Shown: positions 9,780-18,328 of the stretch, piece by piece
Numbering within the stretch: the stretch's first letter is position 1
Layout: each line of letters starts with the position of its first letter
Position numbers and translations under genes: made by a program
Notes under the pieces: generated by a model
The model's input: the letters and a program-made list of their open reading frames with translations, nothing else
What the model was told of the DNA's origin: nothing
The model's database searches: none
Assembly: GCA_017303455.1 (NCBI GenBank)
Contig: JAFLBM010000003.1
Location: forward strand, 186,001-250,000
Length of the DNA: 64,000 bases
DNA from: Chitinophagales bacterium
Lineage (GTDB): Bacteria; Bacteroidota; Bacteroidia; Chitinophagales; Chitinophagaceae
Direction of reading: 5' to 3'

Positions 9780-11348
9780 TTACAGCTCTTTGTGGAGCAA
9801 CGCTTTACCAGCTCTTATACCCAGGTGTTTTTCATTTTCAACAGTAAGTACACCGTTTACGATGACGAAATGAAAACCTGTAGAATAAGCATGTGGCTTT
9901 TCAAAAGTGGAAACATCTCTTACTTCTTTTTCATTGAAGATGATAATATCTGCCGCCATACCTTCTTTCAGCAGGCCACGGTCTTTGAGTTGAAATTTTT
10001 GTGCCGGTAAAGAAGTCATCCGGCGGATGGCTTCTTCCAGGGAGATCACTTTTTCTTCCCGTACATATTTTGCCAGCACTCTTGCATTCGTTCCATACCC
10101 TCTCGGGTGCGGCATACCGGCATTCAATACCCTGATGGTGGCATCGCTGGCAAACATATTGAAGGGATATTGCATGATGCGTTTCACATCATCTTCACCC
10201 ATACCATGAAAAACAGCACTGGCACCGCCGTTCATCATGATATCCATCACGGTTTCTGCTTCAAACTTCGCTTTATGTTTTCTTCCTTTCAACAAGTTGA
10301 TCTGTTCAATGCTTTTACCGTTATAAGTTGTGTCTGGTCCATAAAAAGCAACTACAGCATAACTGAGGTGCTTTAGCTTTCTTTTTTTCAGTCTTGCCAA
10401 AATGTGATTGGTGACCTGTTTCCTTATTTCGGGCCGTAGTAATCTTGCTTTAATGGAGTCTTGTCCATCGGCCAGCACTTCATCCGGCAGTAATGTACTG
10501 ATCGAAGTACTGCTGGCGGTATAGGGATACTGATCAATGGTTACTTCCAGTCCTTCTTCTCTTGCTTTTTTGATCATCGCCACAGTTTCCTTACTTCTGC
10601 CCCAGTTATGCTGGCCGCTTAATTTGAAATGAGAGATCTCCACAGGTATATTGGCTTCTCTCCCGATCGTAAGAGCTTCTTCAATGGCATAGGTAACACT
10701 ATCACCTTCATCCCGCATATGCGTGGCATATACACCATTATATTTAGCAGCCACTTTGGCGAGTGCAACGATCTCGGGTGTTTTAGTATAAGTACCGGGT
10801 ATATAGATCAGCCCGGTGGATAAACCAACCGCCCCGTCTTTCATGGCTTTGTCCAACAGTGTTTCCATTTGTTGCAATTCAGCAGCACTGGCATCCCGGT
10901 TGGCCCGGCCCATTACTGCTTTACGGATATCGTTGTGACCAACGAGTGTGGCTACATTGATGGATAACTTTACAGAATCAATCCAGCGCAGGTAGTTGCC
11001 AATATCCACATTGGAAGAACCACAGTTACCGGTAATGCAGGTGGTCACACCATCGAGAATAAAATTGGCAGCCCTTGGATCTTTTGTTTCATCACCTTCC
11101 AAATGTGTGTGTACATCTATAAAGCCTGGTGCAACAATCAGGCCTGCGGCATCTATTGTTTTAGTAGCAGGTGCATTGATGTTTCTGTTGATGAGGGCAA
11201 TTTTCCCGTCTTTAATGGCCACATCTCCGTAATACCAGTTGTTGCCGCTCCCATCAATTATTTTTCCGTTGCGGATAATAATGTCATACCCGGCCTGAGA
11301 AAACAGGGCGAGGGGAATCAAAAAAAGTACAATAAATAAAAAACGCAT
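9780..11348 (-). CDS. D-aminoacylase-type amidohydrolase (N-acyl-D-amino-acid deacylase family)
   Basis: A protein of about 522 residues with a signal peptide (MRFLFIVLFLIPLALFSQ); the ATG at 11348 places that signal at the N-terminus, and upstream extension would overlap the divergent Crp gene. The amidohydrolase metal motif PGFIDVHTHLEGD is followed by GNCGSS, the typical D-aminoacylase Cys motif, EISHFKLSG, and the C-terminal GMAADIIIFN block. The family deacylates N-acyl-D-amino acids. Secretion suggests use of D-amino-acid peptides from cell walls. A paralogue is encoded at 16768-18318. Confidence 0.88.
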   Translation of the reverse strand: MRFLFIVLFLIPLALFSQAGYDIIIRNGKIIDGSGNNWYYGDVAIKDGKIALINRNINAPATKTIDAAGLIVAPGFIDVHTHLEGDETKDPRAANFILDGVTTCITGNCGSSNVDIGNYLRWIDSVKLSINVATLVGHNDIRKAVMGRANRDASAAELQQMETLLDKAMKDGAVGLSTGLIYIPGTYTKTPEIVALAKVAAKYNGVYATHMRDEGDSVTYAIEEALTIGREANIPVEISHFKLSGQHNWGRSKETVAMIKKAREEGLEVTIDQYPYTASSTSISTLLPDEVLADGQDSIKARLLRPEIRKQVTNHILARLKKRKLKHLSYAVVAFYGPDTTYNGKSIEQINLLKGRKHKAKFEAETVMDIMMNGGASAVFHGMGEDDVKRIMQYPFNMFASDATIRVLNAGMPHPRGYGTNARVLAKYVREEKVISLEEAIRRMTSLPAQKFQLKDRGLLKEGMAADIIIFNEKEVRDVSTFEKPHAYSTGFHFVIVNGVLTVENEKHLGIRAGKALLHKEL

Positions 11349-11382
11349 ACTGCAATTTCGCTGATTTATTTTACTTTTCAGT

Positions 11383-12012
11383 ATGCCGCTGGACATATCT
11401 GAGATAAAGCCCTATTTACCCACCTTCAATAACGAGCTACTGCAGGAAATTGCCGGCAACGGGATTATTCAGGATATGCCTTTGGGAATGGAAATATTAA
11501 AAGAAGGCCAGTATGTAAAAATGATACCGATTGTACTGGAGGGATTGGTAAAGGTGTTTACAAGAACGGAAGAAAAGGAGTTGCTGCTTTACTACATCGG
11601 TTCTACACAAAGTTGCATTATGTCTTTTTCCGCAGGGCTTACTAATTCGCCCAGCCGCATTTATGCTATTACTGAAGAACCGTCCATGCTGTTGCTGCTC
11701 CCCACGGATAAACTAAACAAGTGGGTTAAACAATTTCCTGCCATTAATGATTTGTTTTACCACCAGTACAATTTGCGCTACACAGAAATGCTTGACACCA
11801 TTAACTCGCTGCTTTTTGGCCGCATGGACTACCGCCTGTACAACTATTTGCTGGAGAAGAGCAAACTAAAGGGAGAAAAAATTCTTGACATCCGCCACAA
11901 GCAAATAGCCACTGAACTGGGTACAGCAAGAGAAGTGGTAACCCGGGTATTAAAAAAACTGGAGCAAGAAGGAAAAATAAAACAAACCGCTGCTGGTATA
12001 GAAATCAGTTAA
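11383..12012 (+). CDS. Crp/Fnr family transcriptional regulator
   Basis: A 209-residue regulator with an N-terminal cyclic-nucleotide-binding-like beta-roll (about residues 20-115, including ILKEGQYVKMIPIVLEG) and a C-terminal winged helix with the recognition region ELGTAREVVTRVLKKLEQEG near residues 182-201. No Fe-S cysteine cluster of the FNR type is seen, so the sensed signal is unknown. The gene diverges from the amidohydrolase with only 34 bases between. A Crp-type palindrome, GGTGA-N6-TCACC, lies 3 bases after its stop, and the next genes are a small membrane peptide and a DUF2892 protein. These are the likely targets. Confidence 0.9.
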   Translation: MPLDISEIKPYLPTFNNELLQEIAGNGIIQDMPLGMEILKEGQYVKMIPIVLEGLVKVFTRTEEKELLLYYIGSTQSCIMSFSAGLTNSPSRIYAITEEPSMLLLLPTDKLNKWVKQFPAINDLFYHQYNLRYTEMLDTINSLLFGRMDYRLYNYLLEKSKLKGEKILDIRHKQIATELGTAREVVTRVLKKLEQEGKIKQTAAGIEIS

Positions 12013-12015
12013 ACT

Positions 12016-12031
12016 GGTGACTGCGGTCACC
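12016..12031 (+). promoter_or_regulatory. Crp/Fnr-type operator, copy 1
   Basis: GGTGACTGCGGTCACC is a perfect GGTGA-N6-TCACC palindrome, matching the half-site layout of Crp-family operators (TGTGA-N6-TCACA in E. coli). It lies between the Crp/Fnr gene and the peptide/DUF2892 module, 21 bases before a TTAGTTTTACA box. The same arrangement recurs at 25818. Confidence 0.7.
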
Positions 12032-12052
12032 GCATGACGCTGTCACTCCGGG

Positions 12053-12063
12053 TTAGTTTTACA
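12053..12063 (+). promoter_or_regulatory. Probable -7 promoter box of module copy 1
   Basis: TTAGTTTTACA is shared with the second module (25854). TAGTTTTA fits the Bacteroidota -7 consensus TAnnTTTG in 7 of 8 positions. The palindrome upstream would sit near -45, a class II activator position. Confidence 0.5.
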
Positions 12064-12079
12064 TTACAAAACCAACAGC

Positions 12080-12166
12080 ATGAAAAGTAAGTGGCAGAAG
12101 TTGGCAGTGGTTTGTATCCTTTGCCTGGCCATTGTTGCTGGATTGGTATTCATTTTTAAACATTAA
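12080..12166 (+). CDS. 28-residue single-span membrane peptide, copy 1
   Basis: A short frame starting MKSKWQKLAVV, with one hydrophobic helix over most of its length (VCILCLAIVAGLVFIF) and a basic end. It is supported by a homologous frame in the same position before the second DUF2892 gene (25868-25966). Both begin with (M)xSKWxxxxxVC and keep a Cys pair and the VAG motif. It ends 10 bases before the DUF2892 start. The function is unknown; it could be a small partner of the DUF2892 membrane protein. Confidence 0.6.
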   Translation: MKSKWQKLAVVCILCLAIVAGLVFIFKH

Positions 12167-12176
12167 AATAATTTTT

Positions 12177-12386
12177 ATGAAACCAAACATGGGAACTGCT
12201 GACCGTATTATCCGGGTGCTGCTTGCGGCTGTATTTGCTTACTTGTATTTTAGTGGTACTGTAACCGGAACATGGGGCTTGGTACTGGTGATACTTGGTG
12301 CTGTATTTGTTTTGACCAGTGTAATAAGTTTCTGCCCGTTGTACCCTCTCGTGGGTATTAACACCTGCCCGAGAAAGAATAATTAA
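12177..12386 (+). CDS. DUF2892 (YgaP-like transmembrane) protein, copy 1
   Basis: A 69-residue protein with two hydrophobic segments (IIRVLLAAVFAYLYFSG and GLVLVILGAVFVLTSVI) and the family ending FCPLYPLVGINTCPRK, which has two conserved Cys. The ATG at 12177 is chosen because it aligns with the start of copy 2 (MKxNMGxADRIIR). DUF2892 domains are found in YgaP-type sulfur-handling proteins and in stand-alone form. It follows the Crp/Fnr gene and operator. Confidence 0.8.
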   Translation: MKPNMGTADRIIRVLLAAVFAYLYFSGTVTGTWGLVLVILGAVFVLTSVISFCPLYPLVGINTCPRKNN

Positions 12387-12565
12387 AGGCGATTGCATTC
12401 ACAAAACAGCGGCCTTATAATTAACAGAGCAAACCCCGGCCCGGTAACTATAGGAAAAGCCGGGCTACTTTCAGGAAGAACAGGCAGGGTTAATTTGCAT
12501 TCCAGCAAGGATGAGCTATACCATTGTATATATGTCTGTAAACTATAGCTTAACTGGTTGTATCG

Positions 12566-13759
12566 TTACAAATAACTCAGCCACCATTTTTCTTTATGAT
12601 TGGTTTTATACCGGTCATACCATTTGCATAGCGGATACAGGGCAATAACGACAGCTATCCAAACTATATAAACAATACCCAGGCTATAACCTTCGCCGGG
12701 TACAGCAAATTTAAACGGAAGACCGGGCACCCCCTTCACTCCTTCTGTGATGGTATGGCCCCGCTGCAGGTATAAGACAATGGTGATAATATGCAACAGG
12801 TAAAAATGCAGGATATAATAAAAGAAGGGAACCCTGCCGTATACGGAAATGATTTTTGAGAACCTGCCGCTTGTATTTTTTACCAAGGCCATAAAAAGCA
12901 GTGCAACACCAATAGTCACAGCGAGGAATAATAAAGAGGGCGGGTATTTGGTCACATTCATAAATGATAGAAAAGTAAAGAGACTATTCTCCTGCTGGCT
13001 CCATGGAGAAGGATCTCCGTATATATTCAATAACCTCAATGCAATAAAGAAAACCAGCAGGCCAATACCTGTCCACAGCACTATTTTATTTCTGCGGGGT
13101 GGATCGATAGTTGTGAAAACTCTGCCGAAGCAATAGCCCAGTATCATTAACCCTGCCCAGGGAAGAAAAGGATAGAATATGCCCAAAAAATGGCCGCCAC
13201 CCAATGGCACTACAGTTGGCAGGTGTAGAAAATTCCAGAACAGGGGTACATTTCCCTGCCGGTCCGCTTCTGCAAAATCCAGACTGTTATGCCCGATCAC
13301 AATCAATAAACCGATACTGAGTATCACTTTAAACGGCAACCAGATCACCAGGCCAAGAATGATCATACTGATGCCGATAGACCAGATGGTTTGTAGAATA
13401 AAAAATCCAAAATGAATATCCGCTGTTATGCCGAACGTGATGACCGTTATTTCCAGGAGGATAAGCCAGAGCCCACGGGTAATTAAAAAGCCACTGAGTT
13501 CTTTGGTTGTTTTACGGCCATGCTGCAGCCATGCTGATACGCCAGAGAGGAAAACAAATGTGGGAGCACATAAATGGGTGATCCAGCGGGTAAAGTATAA
13601 AAAGGGAGTGGTGCTGGCAAGGTTGAGCGGATCACCCGTGAAAGCTTCCCGGTGAAAAAAATCACGGGTATGATCCAGGGCCATGATGATCATCACTGCT
13701 CCGCGAAGCAGGTCGATGGATGCAATTCGTTTTGAAGTGAGTGTTGCAGTTGGTTGCAT
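12566..13759 (-). CDS. DUF1624/heparan-alpha-glucosaminide acetyltransferase-like membrane protein
   Basis: A 397-residue polytopic membrane protein beginning with RIASIDLLRGAVMIIMALDHTRDFF near residues 11-35, the signature of DUF1624. Later blocks LCAPTFVFLSGVSAWL and the HFYLLH helix fit the family, which is related to the transmembrane acyltransferase HGSNAT. It may acylate a cell-envelope glycan, but this is by homology only. It is the last gene of a minus-strand run starting at 20177, with a gap of 27 bases to the TPR gene upstream. Confidence 0.82.
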   Translation of the reverse strand: MQPTATLTSKRIASIDLLRGAVMIIMALDHTRDFFHREAFTGDPLNLASTTPFLYFTRWITHLCAPTFVFLSGVSAWLQHGRKTTKELSGFLITRGLWLILLEITVITFGITADIHFGFFILQTIWSIGISMIILGLVIWLPFKVILSIGLLIVIGHNSLDFAEADRQGNVPLFWNFLHLPTVVPLGGGHFLGIFYPFLPWAGLMILGYCFGRVFTTIDPPRRNKIVLWTGIGLLVFFIALRLLNIYGDPSPWSQQENSLFTFLSFMNVTKYPPSLLFLAVTIGVALLFMALVKNTSGRFSKIISVYGRVPFFYYILHFYLLHIITIVLYLQRGHTITEGVKGVPGLPFKFAVPGEGYSLGIVYIVWIAVVIALYPLCKWYDRYKTNHKEKWWLSYL

Positions 13760-13786
13760 AGAACAATAATTTTAGTTGACCGGTAT

Positions 13787-15178
13787 TCATTTATTTTTTT
13801 CCAGCTCTTCAATTGTTTTCTTCGCTGCTGCCAGCCGTATTGTTTTATTTTTCTCCACCAGTTTATGCGTAGCCCATTTTTCTAATTTATGATGCAGCGG
13901 AACCAATAAGGCAGCTATACAAACTAATCCGAGCAACATTAATATTGGATTGTGATGAGTGATACGTTCTAAAAAGGGATGAAGTAACAGATTTAGAAAC
14001 TCAAATACCAGCAATAAAGCTACGACACCGAGAAACTGAATCAGCTTTGTATTGGTAATATGGCGACGGCTGAGGAGTAAGAAGGTGATGATGAAAGTGA
14101 TGATACCAAGGGCCAGTAAAGCATACTGGATATTTTGCTTTCGTTGCTGTGCTTCTTTTATTTTTTCTGCTGCTGCTTCCTGCTGCCTCAAATCTTCTTC
14201 AAAGGTCATTAACAATATTTGCTGGTTGGTTTTGCTGCTGGATAGCGAATCGTTGGCTGTTTTTATAAGCTTTGCATATTTTAGTGTGCTGTCGCAGTTT
14301 GTTTTTTCATACATATCAGAAAGCAGTTTTGCCGGTTTACTGCTCAGGTAAAAGAAGGGTGTATTGTTTACCGTTTCAATCGCCTTTCTTGCATAAAATG
14401 CACAGGAATCTGTTTGATTATTCCGTTGAAAATGCTCTGCCAGGGCTGTGCATGTCAGATTGCGGTACCTTATATTATTGGCACCTTCACTTCGGTTGAG
14501 AGCCATATTAAAATAGCCCATAGCCAGCGGGGTATTACCCAATTTACTATGTACGCCACCGAGGTTTATAAATACATAAGGATTATTGGAAACTATTTTT
14601 AGCCGGGTAAAAATTTCATAAGCCCTTTGTGAATACATCAACGAGGAATCCAGGCTGTTGGTAGCAAGATATACAGCCCCCAGGTTTGAAGGAGCCCAGG
14701 CTTTCATTTTTTCGTTGTGTCCTTTATCAGCATGTGCTGTGGATGACAGGTAAATGCTGGCAGCCTTATCGTATTCCTCCCTGTCCCTGTAAATATGCGC
14801 TGTTTGATTTTCTGCGGAAGCCAATAAAGACAGATTATTGGTTTTTTCTGCGATAGCAATGGCTTTATGGTGATAATCGAGGGCTTTGATAGGGTTGCCC
14901 AGCAGCCGGTAACCCTGCCCCAAAAATGAATAGGCCATTGTCTGTCCAATGTTATCATTTTCTCTTTGTGCCTGGTTTAATATTTTCAATCCGGTCTCAA
15001 TGCACCATTTCGGGTCATTGTTAATTTCTGTACCCACCATGCTTATGAATAAGTCAAATCTTTTGTTTTCGTCTTTTTCCACAGCCACTTTTTGCAATAT
15101 GGAATCTACATTTGCTTTTTGTGCAAAAACTAATTGCATACTTGCAGCAAAACAAAAAAGGATTATTATTTTTTTCAT
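13787..15178 (-). CDS. Secreted/membrane TPR protein
   Basis: A 463-residue protein with a signal peptide (ending VFAQ), about six tetratricopeptide repeats between residues 60 and 300 (for example QTMAYSFLGQGYRLLGNPIKALDYH), a coiled-coil stretch around 325-345, then three transmembrane helices (about 348-440) and a short Lys/Glu-rich cytoplasmic tail. The architecture resembles Bacteroidota TPR sensor proteins that normally continue into a histidine kinase or a LuxR-type output, but here no kinase or DNA-binding domain follows. It may be a truncated sensor or a scaffold. It lies between the NTF2-like and DUF1624 genes. Confidence 0.75.
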   Translation of the reverse strand: MKKIIILFCFAASMQLVFAQKANVDSILQKVAVEKDENKRFDLFISMVGTEINNDPKWCIETGLKILNQAQRENDNIGQTMAYSFLGQGYRLLGNPIKALDYHHKAIAIAEKTNNLSLLASAENQTAHIYRDREEYDKAASIYLSSTAHADKGHNEKMKAWAPSNLGAVYLATNSLDSSLMYSQRAYEIFTRLKIVSNNPYVFINLGGVHSKLGNTPLAMGYFNMALNRSEGANNIRYRNLTCTALAEHFQRNNQTDSCAFYARKAIETVNNTPFFYLSSKPAKLLSDMYEKTNCDSTLKYAKLIKTANDSLSSSKTNQQILLMTFEEDLRQQEAAAEKIKEAQQRKQNIQYALLALGIITFIITFLLLSRRHITNTKLIQFLGVVALLLVFEFLNLLLHPFLERITHHNPILMLLGLVCIAALLVPLHHKLEKWATHKLVEKNKTIRLAAAKKTIEELEKNK

Positions 15179-15199
15179 CAGTCAATTAAAATGTTTTTT

Positions 15200-15649
15200 C
15201 TAACTTCTTTTAATAAGTGTTGAATGCAGGTGTTTTACTTTCCACTGTTTTCTTTCTCTCACTAAAGCTACTGTTTCCAGCCATTGTACCGTTGACTGTT
15301 TTCCATCTTTAAAAATTACTGACTGTAGCCGATAACTTACCCACGCCACTGTTTTATCTGCCGTGGTATTGATAAATTCAAAACTATTGGTGCGTTTAAA
15401 AACTGCTGATTGATTCAATGTAATGGCCTTCAGGATAAGTGTATCTATATTCCACACCTGGCCATATTCGTACAAGGTAATATCTGCTGTGCTGCAGGCT
15501 TTCAGGCTGACAGAATCCCGGTTGGATAAAGCATCAAAGAATTTTACAACAGTTTGCTGCACGGCTTGCTGATTTGCTGTTGATCGCCTCTGTGCATATA
15601 ATTGTCCTGTCAATACAATTGCAATCAAAATGAGTATTATTTTTTTCAT
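15200..15649 (-). CDS. Secreted NTF2/SnoaL-like protein
   Basis: A 149-residue protein with a signal peptide (cleavage near LYAQ) and an NTF2-like cone-shaped fold suggested by VVKFFDALSNRDSVSLKACST, followed by strands ending in WKVKHLHST. Such proteins (DUF4440-like) bind small ligands or act as enzymes. No catalytic residues can be assigned. It sits between the DUF3500 and TPR genes with short gaps. Confidence 0.7.
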   Translation of the reverse strand: MKKIILILIAIVLTGQLYAQRRSTANQQAVQQTVVKFFDALSNRDSVSLKACSTADITLYEYGQVWNIDTLILKAITLNQSAVFKRTNSFEFINTTADKTVAWVSYRLQSVIFKDGKQSTVQWLETVALVRERKQWKVKHLHSTLIKRS

Positions 15650-15702
15650 TTTAATTTACTTTCTATCCACCTGTTAATTTTTGTTTTCAAAAATAATCAT
15701 GG

Positions 15703-16752
15703 CTATTTATGATGATGCTTGCTTTTTTTATAATGCTCATTTAAAAGGTCAATCCCAAAATCGCCATCGAAATCACGCCAAACAATGTGTATATGATTGG
15801 CATTGTGAGTAGTATTATCAAACTCAATTAAAAATGTTTTTCCCTGTATTCTATAATAGTGTGGAACTCCCTTTACTAAGCCTCCTGCCCAACCAAAGCG
15901 TATTTGATTAAAATCTTCCGCAACAATTCGCTTCATTCTCAACTCTGCAATAGCAGCAGGCATAGAAGAAAGATGACTGACAATTAATTTGTTTAAAATA
16001 GTTTTTTGTTGATTGGTAAGGTTTTTTGCTGCTATTCCAACTGGTGTAAGCGGCCCCACCTGAATAGCATTTGCAGTTACAATGTCGTTAAATGCTTTTG
16101 ATTGAAAAATTGCTTTTGCCTTTTGTTCACTGGTAAGCATATTTACTAAGTCAAAGCCAATATCTTCTTCGTCTTTTATGATGCGCCTTCCCTTATTTTT
16201 TCCTTCTTTTATTTCTGCCGGATAAACGCCAAAAAAGATAGGGGTTAATGCTAATTGATTATTTACGATTGTAAAATTCAATGCAATATGATGGCCGCTA
16301 AATTTCCATCCCCAAACACTGTCTTTTCCCGGCATACCATAAAATGCGACGAAATAATTTTCAGGTATCCGATGTATCATAGTTGGCTCTAACTCTTTCA
16401 GGTAATACTCATTGTTCATGATATCCTGCGTTCTTAAAAAACCTTTGTCACTTAAAAAGCTTTTAAGTAAAGCATATACATTTTTCTTTTGTATGCTATC
16501 CAGGTCTTTTACACAAACCCCTTTTCTTGGAATTAAACTGGCAGGAAGATAGTTCCAATCGTATCTGGACATATCATCAAAAAGAAAAATTGCTTTTGCT
16601 CTTTGTGTGCTATCTAAAGAATTTACAACTCTCAATGCAGGTGAAAAGTCCACAGTATTTTCCTGTGCTGTCAATGATAATGGAACGAAAAGCTGCAAAG
16701 AAAATACATTCATCAAAATAATATATACCAGAGCTGTTTTTTTATTTTTCAT
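15703..16752 (-). CDS. DUF3500 family secreted protein
   Basis: A 349-residue secreted protein. The C-terminal part (GWAGGLVKGVPHYYRIQG, then THNANHIHIVWRDFDGDFG) is the conserved DUF3500 region, rich in His, Asp and Trp, which suggests metal binding. The extreme C-terminus is KHHHK. A signal peptide ends near LTAQ. The gene is 15 bases from the amidohydrolase upstream, so the two are probably translated from one transcript. The function of the family is unknown. Confidence 0.82.
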   Translation of the reverse strand: MKNKKTALVYIILMNVFSLQLFVPLSLTAQENTVDFSPALRVVNSLDSTQRAKAIFLFDDMSRYDWNYLPASLIPRKGVCVKDLDSIQKKNVYALLKSFLSDKGFLRTQDIMNNEYYLKELEPTMIHRIPENYFVAFYGMPGKDSVWGWKFSGHHIALNFTIVNNQLALTPIFFGVYPAEIKEGKNKGRRIIKDEEDIGFDLVNMLTSEQKAKAIFQSKAFNDIVTANAIQVGPLTPVGIAAKNLTNQQKTILNKLIVSHLSSMPAAIAELRMKRIVAEDFNQIRFGWAGGLVKGVPHYYRIQGKTFLIEFDNTTHNANHIHIVWRDFDGDFGIDLLNEHYKKSKHHHK

Positions 16753-16767
16753 TTTAAGAAGTTTCAG

Positions 16768-18318
16768 TTATTTTTTAAACCTCCCATACACTGCCTGTCC
16801 CGGAAAATTATTGCTTACTGTTTTTCCATTCTTCAACACAAAAATTCCATTTACCATTACATATTCAATACCGGCAGAAAACTCCAGGCCTTTTTCAAAA
16901 GTAGCTTTGTCAATAATCGTATCGGAGTTAAAAATAGTAATGTCTGCATCGGCACCTACCTGTATCCTTCCTTTAAAACGCATCACAGGAGCAATACTCT
17001 CCAAACGTTTTGCTGGCAGCAAAGTCATTTTTTCAATCGCAGTATTCAAATCAATTACTTTATCCTCTCTTACATATTTACCCAACACTCTTGAGAATGT
17101 GCCAGCAGTACGTGGGTGTGCCAGTTTTGCATAAGACGAACCATCTGATGCAATGATTACACCCGGTGCTGCAATACCTGTTTTAATCCATTCCGGTTTC
17201 ATCAAGTGTATGATAACTGACCCTCCTGTTTTGCGATAGGCATCAAATGTTTCTTTGGTTAACCGTTCGCCGGTGGCCACCCATTGCAAATCGCCATAAC
17301 TGATACCCAGCCGTTGCTGCCATCCATCAGAAAATATGGCACTTTGTAGCGCTGTTGAAGCTGCGGTATATGGATATAGTTCGGTAGTAATATCAAACCC
17401 TTTGTTCTTTGCGGCTGTTATCATATCTATTGATAGCTGAATATTGCCGAGCGACATACTATTAATATGAAGAATGTGCAGCGGTGCATGGGTGAGCACA
17501 GCATCGGCAATAACTTCCTGTATAGAAATAATATCGGGGTTTCTTACATGTGAAAACACAACGACTTGCAACTCTCCCGCTAGTTTATAAGCCTGGTACA
17601 TTTCATTGGGATTTGTTTTGGGCAAATAGCCAATAGGTGCAGCAATGCCAATACCGCCTTCATTCAACGATGTTTTAATATTTACCAATGTTTGATTTAA
17701 TGCATCAGCAGTAATCGTTTCATTGGCAGCCCTTAAAATAGTGTTGGTCATTGCGCCAATATTTGCTTCTCCCTTTACAGTAAGCTGTAATAAACTATCT
17801 ACAGCTATTTGATATTTTCCTATTGCTTTAAACCGTTCAAAAGGCCAGTTTACACTGGCACCATAATTAATCAATGCTTTGCCTTTCCTGGATTCATACC
17901 ATTTACCCAAATGCTCAATGCCCCATTCCAATTCTAAAGCAGTTGTTACACCATCATGCAACTGGTATTCCTGCTCCACATTGCTGCGGCCATGAACATG
18001 CATATCAATAAAACCAGGGGCTACCACCAAGCCGCTTACATTAATGGTTTGTTTTCCTTTTAATGGCTCGTTAGAAATTTGTGCAATGCGGTTGTTGAGG
18101 ATGCCCACATTTTTTATGGCATCTAATTTTGTTTCGGGGTCAATTACCCGGCCACCGGAGAGTACAATGTCATACTCAATGGTGGATTGTGCTTTTGCGT
18201 TTAGGCAAACAAGAATTAAAAACAGCCAGAAATAATGTGCACCTGCCTGTACGGCAGACAGGCGTTTTTTCCGCTGTCCTGAGCCTGGTGATGGATGAGA
18301 GTGCTGATGTGCTTCCAT
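16768..18318 (-). CDS. D-aminoacylase-like amidohydrolase with a chimeric N-terminus
   Basis: A 516-residue amidohydrolase: PGFIDMHVHGRS metal motif near residue 105, FSHVRNPD, HILHINSMS, SDGSSYAKLAHPRT and a C-terminal GADADITIFN block. It differs from the 9780 paralogue in lacking the GNCGSS motif (it has ALELEWG). The first 45 residues look borrowed: MEAHQHSH and HYFWLFL match the start of the next gene upstream (MEVHAHTH and HYFWEFL) at protein and DNA level. An 8-residue in-frame insert, LSAVQAGA, between RKKR and HYFW is encoded by a palindromic repeat. No later Met could supply a signal peptide. It is probably exported and acts on D-amino-acid derivatives. Confidence 0.85.
   Translation of the reverse strand: MEAHQHSHPSPGSGQRKKRLSAVQAGAHYFWLFLILVCLNAKAQSTIEYDIVLSGGRVIDPETKLDAIKNVGILNNRIAQISNEPLKGKQTINVSGLVVAPGFIDMHVHGRSNVEQEYQLHDGVTTALELEWGIEHLGKWYESRKGKALINYGASVNWPFERFKAIGKYQIAVDSLLQLTVKGEANIGAMTNTILRAANETITADALNQTLVNIKTSLNEGGIGIAAPIGYLPKTNPNEMYQAYKLAGELQVVVFSHVRNPDIISIQEVIADAVLTHAPLHILHINSMSLGNIQLSIDMITAAKNKGFDITTELYPYTAASTALQSAIFSDGWQQRLGISYGDLQWVATGERLTKETFDAYRKTGGSVIIHLMKPEWIKTGIAAPGVIIASDGSSYAKLAHPRTAGTFSRVLGKYVREDKVIDLNTAIEKMTLLPAKRLESIAPVMRFKGRIQVGADADITIFNSDTIIDKATFEKGLEFSAGIEYVMVNGIFVLKNGKTVSNNFPGQAVYGRFKK
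18242..18262. repeat. Short palindromic repeat inserted in coding sequence
   Basis: Arms CCTGCCTG and CAGACAGG (7 of 8 pairing) around TACGG. It is in frame inside the N-terminus of the amidohydrolase gene and encodes the extra residues not found in the related upstream gene. A similar element is at 33475-33494. Confidence 0.6.
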
Positions 18319-18328
18319 AAATTTAGTT

